The notes: generated by a model from the letters alone, not told the origin. Shown: positions 41,936 to 53,309, counted from the first letter of the stretch. The stretch: DNA of 64,000 nt from Marmoricola endophyticus (GCF_014644415.1 NZ_BMKQ01000001.1:310001-374000), one strand, 5' to 3'. Numbers and translations: made by a program.

Positions 41936-42970
41936 ATGAAGCTGGGACTGCAGCTGGGTTACTGGGGAGCACAGCCCCCGACGGGGACGGCCGAGCTGGT
42001 CGCGGCCGCGGAGGAGTCCGGCTTCGACGCGCTGTTCACGGCCGAGGCGTGGGGCTCGGACGCCTTCACCCCGCTGGCCTGGTGGGGCCGTGAGACCGAG
42101 CGGCTGCGCCTGGGCACCTCGATCGTGCAGATGTCGGGTCGTACCCCGACCTCGATCGCCATGCACGCGCTCACCCTCGACCACCTCTCGGGCGGGCGGT
42201 TCGTGCTCGGCATGGGCGTCTCGGGCCCGCAGGTCGTCGAGGGCTGGTACGGCGCCCCCTTCGCCAAGCCCCTGGCGCGCACGCGTGAGGTGGTCGACGT
42301 CGTGCGCCAGGTGCTGGCCCGCGAGGCGCCGGTGACCAACGACGGGCCGCACTACCCGCTGCCGTACACCGGCGAGGGCTCGGTCGGGCTGGGCAAGCCG
42401 CTGAAGCCGATCGTCCACCCGCTGCGTTCCGACGTCCCCATCTGGCTCGGCGCGGAGGGCCCGAAGAACGTCGCGCAGACCGCGGAGATCGCCGACGGCT
42501 GGATCCCGCTGTTCTACTCGCCCTCCGTGGCGCCGATGTACGCCGAGTGGCTCGACGAGGGCTTCGCCCGCGACGGGGCGCGGCGCACCCGTGAGGACTT
42601 CGAGATCGCCGCCACCGTGCACCTGGAGATCACCGACGAGCCGCAGCGGGTCATGGCCGGCCTCAAGCCGTCCATCGCCCTCTACATGGGTGGCATGGGC
42701 GCCAAGGGGCAGAACTTCCACAAGGACGTCTTCACCCGGATGGGGTACGCCGAGCTCGCCGACCGGGTGCAGGACCTCTACCTGGCCGGACGCAAGGAGG
42801 AGGCGGTCGCCGCGATCCCCGACGAGCTGATCGACGCGCTGCACATCGTCGGCGACGAGGCGAAGGTGCGCGACAAGGTCGCCGAGTGGGAGGACGCCGG
42901 CGTCACCACCGTGCTGCTCAGCCTCACCGAGGCGGACCAGGTGCGCCGGATCGCCGACCTCCTGGCCTGA
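41936..42970 (+). CDS. LLM-class F420-dependent oxidoreductase
   Basis: A 344-aa luciferase-like TIM-barrel oxidoreductase. LGLQLGYWGAQPP starts it, GFDALFTAEAWGSDAFTPLA near 31-50 and TTSIVQM-like LRLGTSIVQMSGRTP near 58 follow. RFVLGMGVSGPQVVEGWYG near 92 is the coenzyme-binding Gly loop and PIWLGAEGPKNV near 166 a later strand. These features are those of F420-dependent actinobacterial LLM enzymes (about 340 aa); FMN members are usually built differently near the Gly loop. The substrate is unknown. GAGGAGGA lies upstream of the ATG and TAGGGT about 30 bases upstream. Confidence 0.82.
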   Translation: MKLGLQLGYWGAQPPTGTAELVAAAEESGFDALFTAEAWGSDAFTPLAWWGRETERLRLGTSIVQMSGRTPTSIAMHALTLDHLSGGRFVLGMGVSGPQVVEGWYGAPFAKPLARTREVVDVVRQVLAREAPVTNDGPHYPLPYTGEGSVGLGKPLKPIVHPLRSDVPIWLGAEGPKNVAQTAEIADGWIPLFYSPSVAPMYAEWLDEGFARDGARRTREDFEIAATVHLEITDEPQRVMAGLKPSIALYMGGMGAKGQNFHKDVFTRMGYAELADRVQDLYLAGRKEEAVAAIPDELIDALHIVGDEAKVRDKVAEWEDAGVTTVLLSLTEADQVRRIADLLA

Positions 42971-42980
42971 GGAGGGCGTG

Positions 42981-43820
42981 GTGTCCCGCCTCGACCTGCT
43001 GACCCGCACCTGGTGGCGCGGCGTCGGGCGCGAGGTCGCGCTCGACGGTGCGCACACGTGGCTCGCCGGGCCGACCAGCAGCGAGGGCGAGAGGGTCGGC
43101 GAGGGGTGGCTCGAGGAGTACGCCGCCCGCTGGTCCGGCGAGGCGGTCGAGTCCCCGGACGGCGGACTCCTCGCCGACATGTCCGTCCTGGACGGCCCCG
43201 GCTTCCGCGCGGGCGAGCTGGACCCGCGCGTCCGGGACTTCTACGAGCACACCGCCCGCTGGCGGATGGAGGTCTGGGTGGGGTGGTCGGCCTGGGCGTG
43301 GCCGGGCGGCGAGCTGATCTCGAGGCTGTTCGGCACCCGGGTCGGCCAGCTCGCGCTCCCCACCCGTTCGCTCGACGTCGCCCACGGCATGGACAGCCGG
43401 GTGGTCGTGATCCGCGGTGCCGACGGCCGGCAGCGCGCCGCAGGCTGGCTGCGCTCGCTGCGGGAGACGGGCACGGTCGTCTACTCGGGCTGCTACTCGA
43501 CCCGCACGCTGCCCGGAGCCGACCGGCCGAGCGTGCACGTCGCGTTCCCGCTCGAGCGAGGCAACGTGCAGGTGTTCCTGCGCCCGGAGAACGGCCCGGA
43601 CGGGTCCCTCCTGCTGCGTTCCCCGGCAGGGGCCTTCGGCGCCGACGGGGCGTACGTCGTCGTCGAGCACGGCCGAGGGACGTTCGCCTCCCGGGCGCCG
43701 GTCCACGAGACGTTCCGCGTGCACGTCGACGGCGAGGGCGTCGTGCGTACGGACCACGACCTGCGGCTGGGCCGCGCGAGCGCGGTACGCCTGCACTACC
43801 GGCTCGAGCCGCGCACCTGA
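42981..43820 (+). CDS. conserved-looking protein of unknown function
   Basis: A 279-aa cytoplasmic protein, Trp- and Arg-rich, with no signal peptide or membrane helix. It contains WLEEYAARW near 40, FYEHTARWRMEVWVGWSAWA near 85-104, a strand-rich middle (RVVVIRGADGRQ, VYSGCYSTRT) and a beta-rich C terminus with repeated hydrophobic strands. The order suggests a helical first third and a beta-barrel-like rest. I do not recognise a family. GGAGG five bases before GTG 42981 favours that start; GTG 42978 is directly adjacent. The LLM oxidoreductase gene ends ten bases upstream, so the two are probably cotranscribed. Confidence 0.65.
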   Translation: MSRLDLLTRTWWRGVGREVALDGAHTWLAGPTSSEGERVGEGWLEEYAARWSGEAVESPDGGLLADMSVLDGPGFRAGELDPRVRDFYEHTARWRMEVWVGWSAWAWPGGELISRLFGTRVGQLALPTRSLDVAHGMDSRVVVIRGADGRQRAAGWLRSLRETGTVVYSGCYSTRTLPGADRPSVHVAFPLERGNVQVFLRPENGPDGSLLLRSPAGAFGADGAYVVVEHGRGTFASRAPVHETFRVHVDGEGVVRTDHDLRLGRASAVRLHYRLEPRT

Positions 43821-43850
43821 CGGGTGGGACGCCGCGCCGCCGTGGCCCGC

Positions 43851-44453
43851 TCAGGCGGAGGCGAGGCTCTTCAGCAGGGAGACCGTCTTGGCGGTCGTGA
43901 GGCCGCGGGCGTCGACGTCGTAGGTGTCGCCGTCGGCGCCGAGCTGGCAGTGGACGCGGGAGAGCTGCGCTGCGCCGCCGCTCTGCCCCGGCACCGAGGC
44001 CTGCTGCTGGGTGTAGTACTCCGCGCACACCGCTCCGGAGACCTTGCGCAGCTGGTAGCTGGCCTGCTGCTGCGGCGCGGCGGCGACCGGCGGGCCGTCC
44101 GGGCTGAACAGGCCGGGGTCGCCGGGGACGACCGTCACCGCGGCGAGGGCCTGCCGGTCCGGCGAGACGTAGTAGCGGTACGCGACGGCGGTCCCGTTCA
44201 CCTTCTCCAGGCCGGTACGGGCCTCCTTCTGCGCCTTGCGGACCACCGGCACGCTGCCGATCTGCTGCTGGAGCGCCGCGGGCAGCTGGCCCGAGTCGAG
44301 GGCGACGAAGCCGCCCGCCTTGGCGGGCAGGTCCGGTGCCGACCCGGACTCGTCGCCGTGCGCCTTCGGCAGCACGATGCCGAACACCGCGACGAGGGCC
44401 AGGACGACGACGCCGAGCGCCGCGCCGACGACGGCGTTGGACCGGAGCTTCAT
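43851..44453 (-). CDS. membrane-anchored extracellular protein of unknown function
   Basis: A 200-aa protein with an N-terminal helix (MKLRSNAVVGAALGVVVLAL, helix about 8-28) that is probably an uncleaved anchor, followed by about 170 residues outside. Two Cys (GAVCAEYY near 140, SRVHCQLG near 168) may form a disulfide. Regions rich in Gln (LQQQIG, QQQASY, TQQQAS) recur. No known domain is recognised. GAAAGG lies about nine bases before the ATG. It converges on the preceding unknown gene. Confidence 0.65.
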   Translation of the reverse strand: MKLRSNAVVGAALGVVVLALVAVFGIVLPKAHGDESGSAPDLPAKAGGFVALDSGQLPAALQQQIGSVPVVRKAQKEARTGLEKVNGTAVAYRYYVSPDRQALAAVTVVPGDPGLFSPDGPPVAAAPQQQASYQLRKVSGAVCAEYYTQQQASVPGQSGGAAQLSRVHCQLGADGDTYDVDARGLTTAKTVSLLKSLASA

Positions 44454-44538
44454 GGGTGTAGACCTTTCGGTGGTCGTGGACTGGCCGCCGACCATCGTGC
44501 CTGTCCGGCCAAGCCACCGCGCGGGCAGGGGGCGGGGA

Positions 44539-45222
44539 CTACCAGCCCCGCTCGCGCCACGCGGCCACGTGCGGACGCTGCTCGCCGAGGGTCGAGTCCT
44601 CGCCGTGCCCGGGGTAGAACCAGGTCTCGTCGGGGAGCCGGTCGAAGACCTTGGCCTCGACGTCGTCGACCAGCCGGGAGAACGCCTCGCCGTCGCCGAA
44701 GGTGTTGCCGACACCGCCGGGGAACAGGCTGTCGCCCGTCCACAGGTGGTGGGAGTACGACGCCTCGCCGTCCGGGTCGGCCCAGACCAGCGCGATCGAG
44801 CCCGGCGTGTGACCGACCAGATGGATCACGTCCAGGGTGACGTCCCCGACGCTCACGGTGTCGCCGTCGCCGACCCGCCGGTCGACCGCGACGCCGGTCT
44901 GCTCGGTGATGGCGTCGGCGTCGGGCTCGCCCGCCACGGTCGTCGCGCCGGTGGCGGCGACGACGTCGGACAGGGCGCGGTGGTGGTCCCAGTGCTGGTG
45001 GGTGGTGACCACGGTGGCGAGCCCGTCCTCGCCGAGCAGCGGGAGCAGCGTGCTGGACTCCGCGGCGGCGTCGATCAGCAGCTGCTCACCGGTGGCGGCG
45101 CAGCGGAGCAGGTAGCAGTTGTTGGACATCTCCGGGTCGACCGCGACCTTCGTGATGTGCAGGGCCCCGAGCTCGCGGACATCCGCGTCGCCGCCGGGTG
45201 AGACCGATCCGGAGTAGCTCAT
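44539..45222 (-). CDS. metallo-beta-lactamase-fold hydrolase
   Basis: A 227-aa MBL-fold protein. THQHWDHHRAL near 74-84 is the HxHxDH metal motif in the form HQHWDH, GHTPGSIAL near 136 brings the next His, GDSLFPGGVG near 163 the bridging Asp and YPGHGEDST near 204 the last His. Size and the GGVGNTFG segment recall glyoxalase II-like enzymes acting on thioesters, and QHWDHHRALSD is a common actinobacterial variant. ATG 45222 has TACGAT eight bases upstream. It ends next to a membrane protein gene on the same strand. Confidence 0.8.
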   Translation of the reverse strand: MSYSGSVSPGGDADVRELGALHITKVAVDPEMSNNCYLLRCAATGEQLLIDAAAESSTLLPLLGEDGLATVVTTHQHWDHHRALSDVVAATGATTVAGEPDADAITEQTGVAVDRRVGDGDTVSVGDVTLDVIHLVGHTPGSIALVWADPDGEASYSHHLWTGDSLFPGGVGNTFGDGEAFSRLVDDVEAKVFDRLPDETWFYPGHGEDSTLGEQRPHVAAWRERGW

Positions 45223-45230
45223 GTCGGCCG

Positions 45231-45236
45231 ATCGTA
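45231..45236 (-). promoter_or_regulatory. -10 hexamer, leaderless type
   Basis: TACGAT on the minus strand ends eight bases before the ATG at 45222. It overlaps the stop of the tetR-like gene region, 17 bases downstream of that coding sequence. Confidence 0.4.
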
Positions 45237-45238
45237 GG

Positions 45239-45844
45239 TCAGTCCCCGGACGGTGCCTCCGACAGCGCCGCGACCGTCGCAGCGAGATCGGCGACGACCG
45301 CCGTGCGGCGCTCGCGGTGCCCGGCGTCGCGCTCGCCGAGCGGCAGGTCGAGCAGCAGACCGAGGACGCACGCGTCGACGAGACCCGTGGCGCGGTCGGC
45401 GAGGTGGTCGGGCACGCCGCTCTCGCGCAGGTGCGCGGCGAGGGCGGCGTACCAGCTGCGGTTGGACTCCGCGACCACGCCGGCGTACGGCTCCTCGCCG
45501 AGCAGCCCGAGCGCGCTGGCCTCCACGTAGACCCTGACGTAGCCGAGCAGGGGGCTGCTGCTCAGCGCGGCCCACAGGTCGTGGACGGCGGCGGACGGAC
45601 CGGAGGACCGGGGGAGTGCGGCCAGTCCGTCGACCGAGCGGTCGTTGGCGAGGCGCAGCACGGTCGCGACGAGGTCGCCCTTGTCGGCGAAGTGGTAGAG
45701 CAGCATCCGGTCGCTGGTGCCGATCGCCCTCGCGAGCGGGCGCAGGCTGAGGCCGATCAGCCCGTGGGCCAGGACGTGGTCGGTGGCCTGCTCGGCGAGC
45801 TCCTGCCGGCGGTCGCTCGGCGGCGGTGACGCGGGTCTCGACAC
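45239..45844 (-). CDS. TetR-family repressor of the SMR efflux gene
   Basis: A 201-aa TetR protein. The N-terminal helix-turn-helix is visible as GLIGLSLRPLARAIGTSDRM followed by LLYHFADKGDLVATVL (about 28-64). The C-terminal ligand/dimer domain is all-helical. It is divergent from an SMR transporter gene, and two inverted repeats lie between them, one over the transporter's -10 box. The simplest reading is a drug-responsive repressor of the efflux gene that also controls itself. GTG 45844 is the start. Confidence 0.85.
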   Translation of the reverse strand: MSRPASPPPSDRRQELAEQATDHVLAHGLIGLSLRPLARAIGTSDRMLLYHFADKGDLVATVLRLANDRSVDGLAALPRSSGPSAAVHDLWAALSSSPLLGYVRVYVEASALGLLGEEPYAGVVAESNRSWYAALAAHLRESGVPDHLADRATGLVDACVLGLLLDLPLGERDAGHRERRTAVVADLAATVAALSEAPSGD

Positions 45845-45861
45845 GGAGGGTCTCCGTCGGG

Positions 45862-45890
45862 TTGCTGGGTGTTGTAGCGGTTGCTACATT
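45862..45890 (+). promoter_or_regulatory. promoter of the SMR gene
   Basis: TTGCTG (45862-45867) and TACATT (45885-45890) are spaced by 17 bases. The first TetR operator overlaps the -10 box. Confidence 0.6.
45873..45888. promoter_or_regulatory. TetR operator 1
   Basis: TGTAGCGGTTGCTACA: perfect 6-base arms around four bases, covering the -10 box of the SMR gene. Confidence 0.7.
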
Positions 45891-45894
45891 CGAG

Positions 45895-45910
45895 CGTAGC
45901 AGTCGCTACA
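45895..45910. promoter_or_regulatory. TetR operator 2
   Basis: CGTAGCAGTCGCTACA repeats operator 1 with one arm base changed; centres are 22 bases apart, two helical turns. It lies at or just after the expected transcription start of the SMR gene. Confidence 0.65.
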
Positions 45911-45925
45911 CGCACGGAGGTCGTC

Positions 45926-46252
45926 ATGTGGTTCGTGGTTCCGGTGCTCGCGCTGGCGATCGCCGCCGAGGTCGGGGCGACTGCCGTGCTGCCGCGTACC
46001 GACGGCTTCACCGTGCCCGGGTGGACGCTCGTGGTCGTGCTCGGGTACGCCGTGTCGGCCTGGCTGCTCGCCGTCCTCGTCCGGCACCTCGATGTGGCGA
46101 TCGTCTACGCGACCTGGTCGGGCGCGGGCACCGCGGCGATCGCGCTGGTCGGCGTGACCCTCCTCGGGCAGAAGCTCGACGCGGTGTCGGTGCTGGCCGT
46201 GCTGCTGATCGTCGCCGGCGTCGTCGTGCTGAACCTGCGCGGAGCGCACTGA
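45926..46252 (+). CDS. small multidrug resistance (SMR) efflux protein
   Basis: A 108-aa four-helix membrane protein of the EmrE/QacE type, a proton-coupled exporter of cationic drugs working as a dimer. The membrane Glu is in AIAAEVGATAVL (residue 14 by count), and VRHLDVAIVYATWSGAGTA near 51-69 is the conserved helix-3 region. The short loops and length are typical. GGAGG five bases before ATG 45926 sets the start. The divergent TetR gene and the two operators indicate induction by a ligand. Confidence 0.88.
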   Translation: MWFVVPVLALAIAAEVGATAVLPRTDGFTVPGWTLVVVLGYAVSAWLLAVLVRHLDVAIVYATWSGAGTAAIALVGVTLLGQKLDAVSVLAVLLIVAGVVVLNLRGAH

Positions 46253-46376
46253 GCGGGGCGAGACCTGCCGTGCCCGGGCGCACGGCCGACGTCACCCGGA
46301 CAGGCGGTGGAGACCGGCGGCCTGCGTGAGAGATTGGATCGGTGCCGCGGCGCGACTTGCGGGACGCCCGATCTTC

Positions 46377-46392
46377 GCGAACACTTGTTCGA
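46377..46392. promoter_or_regulatory. LexA (SOS) box upstream of uvrA
   Basis: GCGAACACTTGTTCGA matches the actinobacterial LexA consensus TCGAAC-N4-GTTCGA at 11 of 12 defined bases. It lies 28 bases before the uvrA start. Confidence 0.7.
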
Positions 46393-46419
46393 TCACCCGC
46401 CGAGACCCGAAGGACACCC

Positions 46420-49383
<2,964 letters not shown>

Positions 49384-49401
49384 GAGGTTCGCGGCTGCGG
49401 A

Positions 49402-49572
49402 GGTCTCGACGCGCTCGCTGGCGCTCGCTGCTCGACCATCTACCGAGACGGCGCTGCTCGGGTCTCGACGCGCTCGCTGGCGCTCGCTGCTCGACCACGT
49501 ACCGAGAGGGCGCCCCGCCCGCGGAGGTGGTCGAGCCCGACCGAGCTCCGGCGAGGGAGGACGTCGAGACCC
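49402..49572. repeat. REP-like palindromic repeats, CTCGCTGGCGCTCG family
   Basis: Two direct copies of GGTCTCGACGCGCTCGCTGG continuing to CTCGACCA and TACCGAGA occur at 49402-49448 and 49461-49507. An inverted, diverged copy runs from GGTGGTCGAGCCCGACCGAG to GACGTCGAGACC (49527-49571). The family is the one found at 4.8 and 25.3 kb. It fills the 243-base gap after uvrA and can fold into a strong hairpin, so it may end the uvrA transcript. Confidence 0.8.
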
Positions 49573-49613
49573 AGCGAGGCGCGCGTCGAGGGCGACTACA
49601 GGCCACCCGGTCC

Positions 49614-49619
49614 TAGGCT
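49614..49619 (+). promoter_or_regulatory. -10 hexamer, leaderless type
   Basis: TAGGCT ends seven bases before the ATG at 49627. Confidence 0.5.
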
Positions 49620-49626
49620 GACGAAC

Positions 49627-50751
49627 ATGCCTCGGACCACACCCCCGTTCCACGCCGACCACGTCGGCAGCCTGCTCCGGCCACCGGAGCTGCTCCGCGC
49701 CCGCGCCGAGCACGCGGAGGGTCGCCTCGACGACGCCGGCCTGCGGGCGGCCGAGGACCAGGCGGTGTGTGAGGTCGTACGCCTGCAGGAGGAGGTCGGG
49801 CTGCAGACCCGCACCGACGGCGAGTTCCGTCGTACGTCCTGGCACATGGACTTCATCTACGCCCTCCACGGCGTCACGCGGACCGAGGACCGGCTCGAGG
49901 TGCGGATGCGCAACGCGGCCGAGGACCGCTCGTTCAGCTCCGCCGCCCTCGTGATCGACGGGAAGGTCGGGCTGGGGGAGACGATCTTCGGCGACGACTT
50001 CGCCTTCCTCCGCGACACGGTCCACGAGGCGGGCTCGGGCACGGCGAAGCTGACCATCCCCTCGCCGAGCATGGTCCACTACCGCGGCGGCGCCGCCGCG
50101 CTGGACCGCGAGGTCTACCCCGACGAGGACGAGTTCTGGGCCGACCTGTCGTCGGCGTACGCCGAGCAGGTACGACGCGTCGCCGAGCTCGGCTGCACGT
50201 ACCTCCAGCTCGACGACACCAGCCTGGCCTACCTGAACGACCCGGCCCAGCGCGCCGAGCTGGACGCCCAGGGCCGCGACGCCGAGCACCAGCACGAGCG
50301 CTACATCCGGCAGATCAACGCCGCCCTCGCCGACCGTCCCGACGGGCTGACGGTGACCACCCACATGTGTCGTGGGAACTACCGCTCGGCGTGGGCGGCC
50401 GAGGGCGGCTACGACTTCGTCGCCGAGGCGCTGTTCGGGCAGCTCGACGTCGACGGCTTCTTCCTCGAGTACGACGACGAGCGCTCCGGTGGCTTCGAGC
50501 CGCTGCGCTACGTCCCCGACGACAAGCTCGTCGTCCTGGGGCTGGTGACGTCCAAGCGACCGGAGCTCGAGGAGAAGGACGACCTCAAGCGGCGGATCGA
50601 GGAGGCGAGCCGGTACGTCGACCTCGAGCGGCTGTGCCTCTCGCCCCAGTGCGGGTTCTCCTCCACCGTCGAGGGCAACGACCTCAGCATCGAGGAGGAG
50701 CGGGCCAAGCTGCGTCTCGTGGTGGAGACCGCGGACGAGGTCTGGGGCTGA
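49627..50751 (+). CDS. MetE C-terminal-like methyltransferase (YxjG/YxjH type)
   Basis: A 374-aa protein equal to the catalytic C-terminal half of cobalamin-independent methionine synthase. Zinc ligands are visible: His and Cys in VTTHMCRGNYR near 240, Glu in FLEYDDERSGG near 278 and Cys in LSPQCGFSS near 338. FHADHVGSLLRPPELL near 8 is the usual start, and LQLDDTSLAYL near 195 is the homocysteine/folate pocket strand. The N-terminal half of MetE is absent, as in YxjG/YxjH and archaeal enzymes, so the methyl donor may be other than polyglutamyl folate. It has its own leaderless-type start after the repeat block. Confidence 0.85.
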   Translation: MPRTTPPFHADHVGSLLRPPELLRARAEHAEGRLDDAGLRAAEDQAVCEVVRLQEEVGLQTRTDGEFRRTSWHMDFIYALHGVTRTEDRLEVRMRNAAEDRSFSSAALVIDGKVGLGETIFGDDFAFLRDTVHEAGSGTAKLTIPSPSMVHYRGGAAALDREVYPDEDEFWADLSSAYAEQVRRVAELGCTYLQLDDTSLAYLNDPAQRAELDAQGRDAEHQHERYIRQINAALADRPDGLTVTTHMCRGNYRSAWAAEGGYDFVAEALFGQLDVDGFFLEYDDERSGGFEPLRYVPDDKLVVLGLVTSKRPELEEKDDLKRRIEEASRYVDLERLCLSPQCGFSSTVEGNDLSIEEERAKLRLVVETADEVWG

Positions 50752-50835
50752 CACGATCCGGATCGATCAGGTGACACCGGGCATCCGGCGGGAGACACTT
50801 CCCTGCCGTCACCGCTCGTCCCACCGGAGGATCCC

Positions 50836-52506
50836 GTGTCCACTCGTCGCCCGTTCACCCTCGTTGCGCTGGGCGCGGTCCTGCTCGCCGGTGGGCTCGC
50901 CACCGTGCCGTCGGCGAGCGCAGACACCGCCGGACCACGCCTGACGATCTCGGGAACCCTGGTCCGGATCGCCCCGGACCAGGCCCGCGGGACCGCGGCG
51001 GTGAGGCCGACCTGGGCCGTCCAGCTGGCGGGGGGCGACCTGGTCCCGGTCGCCACGAGCTTCGCTCGGCCGCCCGCTCCGCACAGCCGGTTCCGCGGGA
51101 CGGTGGCGGTGCCGGCCCCGGTGCGCCGGGTGCTGGTCTCGCGCGGCCAGGCGCCGCGCTCGACGACGTACGCCGCCACGGGCACGACCGGCCGTCGCGT
51201 CCTCGCCCTCGCGGGCAGCCGCGCCCTGGCGCTGCCGGTCGTGACGTCGACGGTGTCCGCTCCTGCGGCGCAGGCCGCTCCCGCCGTCACCGCCCATAAG
51301 GTCTACATCGCCAAGCCGACCAACCTCGGCTCCGGGACCGCGACCGACGCCGACCTGCTCGACACGGCGTCCGCGGTCGCGGACTACTGGCGCGCCCAGT
51401 CCGAGGGCACGGCGGTGCAGACGGTGCCGACCACGGTGAAGAGCTACGCGACCAGCGCCGCCGGCGCCCAGACCGCGTGCGGCCTCGACGGCGGCGCCGC
51501 CTTCACCAACCTGGTCAACGAGGCCCGCCGGCAGATCACCGCCTACCGCCCGAACACCTCCGACCAGCTGGTGATCGAGGTCCCGACGCGCTGCTCCGAC
51601 GCCGGCGCGCTCGGCCTCGGCACGGTGGGCTCCACCTTCGCCAGCGGCGGCTACCTGGTCGCGACCTCGGACCCGACGCTGCGCGAGGGGACGCTGGCGC
51701 ACGAGATGGGACACAACTACGGCTTCGCCCACGCCAACGTGGACTGCACCAGCGACGGCTGCGACGGCAACTACGCCGGCATCTACGACGTGATGGGCGC
51801 CGGGCTGTCGGACGTCAACCAGCTCACCGCGCTGGGGACGCCGTACCGCGTCGCCAACGCGATCACCCGGACCGGCGAGATCGCCACCGGGACGACGGCC
51901 ACGCTGGCACCGCGGTCGGACACCACGGGCGTCCGCAGCCTGCGGCTCGAGGACCCGACCGACGGGTCCACCTACTACGTGGACTACCGCTCGGGCACCG
52001 GGACCGACGCGGGAGCGGCGTACACCGAGAACCTGAGGCTCCAGGGGCTGCCGTACCTCTACCGGACCGGCGTGGTCGTCCAGCGCCCGTACGACGACGG
52101 CGGGGCCACCGGTACGGAGTACCGCTCGAACGGCAGCACCCTCGCGTTCCGTGCCGGCCAGTTCTGGACGAGCCCGTCGGGCGGGCTCGCGGTCCACGTC
52201 GACAGCATCTCGGCGACGGCCGCCCAGGTCTCGGCCGTGGGGCCGGTGACCGTCACGCCGACCGTGCGGACCGGGCAGCCCACGCGGCTCACGACCGGGA
52301 CCTGGCCCACGGGCACGACCTTCGCCTACCGGTGGACGCTCGACGGAACGACCGTGTCCACGGCCTCGAGCTGGACGCCGCCGCGCAGCGCGCAGGGCCA
52401 CCGGCTGCAGGTCGCGGTGACCGGCCGGTCCGGCTCGACGAGCGCGACGGTGACGTCGACGGCGGTCGAGGTCAGCCCGCCGCTGGTCCGGCTGCCGCGG
52501 CTCTGA
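50836..52506 (+). CDS. secreted zinc metalloprotease (metzincin type)
   Basis: A 556-aa exported protein. The signal peptide is about residues 1-29, ending near ASADT. LAHEMGHNYGFAHANV (about 289-304) contains the metzincin HExxHxxGxxH motif, and YDVMGAGLSDVN near 317 is the Met-turn. A propeptide-like region (about 30-150) precedes a catalytic part (about 150-330). Beta-rich C-terminal domains (about 345-555) follow, the last Ig-like (TPTVRTGQPTRLTTGTWPTG). The class resembles reprolysin-like peptidases of secreted actinobacterial enzymes. GGAGG precedes the GTG at 50836. It is probably autoprocessed; the substrate is unknown. Confidence 0.8.
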   Translation: MSTRRPFTLVALGAVLLAGGLATVPSASADTAGPRLTISGTLVRIAPDQARGTAAVRPTWAVQLAGGDLVPVATSFARPPAPHSRFRGTVAVPAPVRRVLVSRGQAPRSTTYAATGTTGRRVLALAGSRALALPVVTSTVSAPAAQAAPAVTAHKVYIAKPTNLGSGTATDADLLDTASAVADYWRAQSEGTAVQTVPTTVKSYATSAAGAQTACGLDGGAAFTNLVNEARRQITAYRPNTSDQLVIEVPTRCSDAGALGLGTVGSTFASGGYLVATSDPTLREGTLAHEMGHNYGFAHANVDCTSDGCDGNYAGIYDVMGAGLSDVNQLTALGTPYRVANAITRTGEIATGTTATLAPRSDTTGVRSLRLEDPTDGSTYYVDYRSGTGTDAGAAYTENLRLQGLPYLYRTGVVVQRPYDDGGATGTEYRSNGSTLAFRAGQFWTSPSGGLAVHVDSISATAAQVSAVGPVTVTPTVRTGQPTRLTTGTWPTGTTFAYRWTLDGTTVSTASSWTPPRSAQGHRLQVAVTGRSGSTSATVTSTAVEVSPPLVRLPRL

Positions 52507-52512
52507 CCCGGC

Positions 52513-53295
52513 TCAGCCCTCCGGGCGTGCGTACGACGGCCAGCGCGGGCTGAGCGCGTCGCCGGACGAGCGGCCGGTGAGACGCCGGTGCACCCAGGGC
52601 ACGGCGTCGCGACGTAGCCAGGCCGCGGCGTCGGCGCGTCGCCGGGCGCCACTGGCCGCGACCGGGTCCTCCAGCGGCAGGGGACGCAGGTCGTGCGCCA
52701 CCCCCAGCGCGTCGAGGAAGGCGGTGGCCATCTGCTGGTGCCCGGCCGAGGACATGTGCATCCGGTCCTCGGCCCACATCCGCTGGTCGCGGTAGGCCCG
52801 CATCCGCCAGAAGTCGACCAGCGTCGCCCCCCGCGCCTCCGCGACCTCCCGCACCAGCTCGTTGTACGTGGCGAACCTGCCGCGCAGCGCGCCGAAGACC
52901 GGCGCACCACCCGGGTCGTACGCGGTGAAGACCACCAGCTGCGCGCCGGAGGAGCCCAGGCGCCCGAGCGCGGCGTCGTACGCGCCGACGATCGCGTCCA
53001 GGTCGACCCGCGGCCGCAGCACGTCGTTGGCGCCGGCGTACACGCTGACCAGGTCCGGCTCCAGCGCCAGCGCGGGCTCGACCTGCTCGGTCAGGATCGG
53101 GCCGAGCTTGCGGCCCCGGATGGCGAGGTTGGCGTAGCCGAAGTCCGGGTCGGCCGCGGCCAGCACGGCCGCCGCCCGGTCGGCCCAGCCGCGGACACCG
53201 TTGGGCCGGCCGGGATCCGGGTCTCCGACCCCCTCGGTGAAGGAGTCGCCGATCGCGACCCAGCGACGGAACCGAACGGTGGAGGGGACAGACAC
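52513..53295 (-). CDS. SGNH/GDSL hydrolase
   Basis: A 260-aa SGNH hydrolase. VAIGDSFTEGVGD near 12 is block I with the nucleophile Ser in GDS, ANLAIRGRKLG near 57 is block II, VSVYAGANDVLRP near 85 is block III with Asn, and DRMHMSSAGHQQMA near 190 is block V with Asp-x-x-His in a slightly altered spacing. No signal peptide is seen; it is likely cytoplasmic. Known relatives include esterases and lipid or glycan deacylases. GTG 53295 has TACCCT eight bases upstream. It converges with the protease gene. Confidence 0.83.
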   Translation of the reverse strand: MSVPSTVRFRRWVAIGDSFTEGVGDPDPGRPNGVRGWADRAAAVLAAADPDFGYANLAIRGRKLGPILTEQVEPALALEPDLVSVYAGANDVLRPRVDLDAIVGAYDAALGRLGSSGAQLVVFTAYDPGGAPVFGALRGRFATYNELVREVAEARGATLVDFWRMRAYRDQRMWAEDRMHMSSAGHQQMATAFLDALGVAHDLRPLPLEDPVAASGARRRADAAAWLRRDAVPWVHRRLTGRSSGDALSPRWPSYARPEG

Positions 53296-53303
53296 AGCAG
53301 GCG

Positions 53304-53309
53304 AGGGTA
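53304..53309 (-). promoter_or_regulatory. -10 hexamer, leaderless type
   Basis: TACCCT on the minus strand ends eight bases before the GTG at 53295. Confidence 0.4.
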
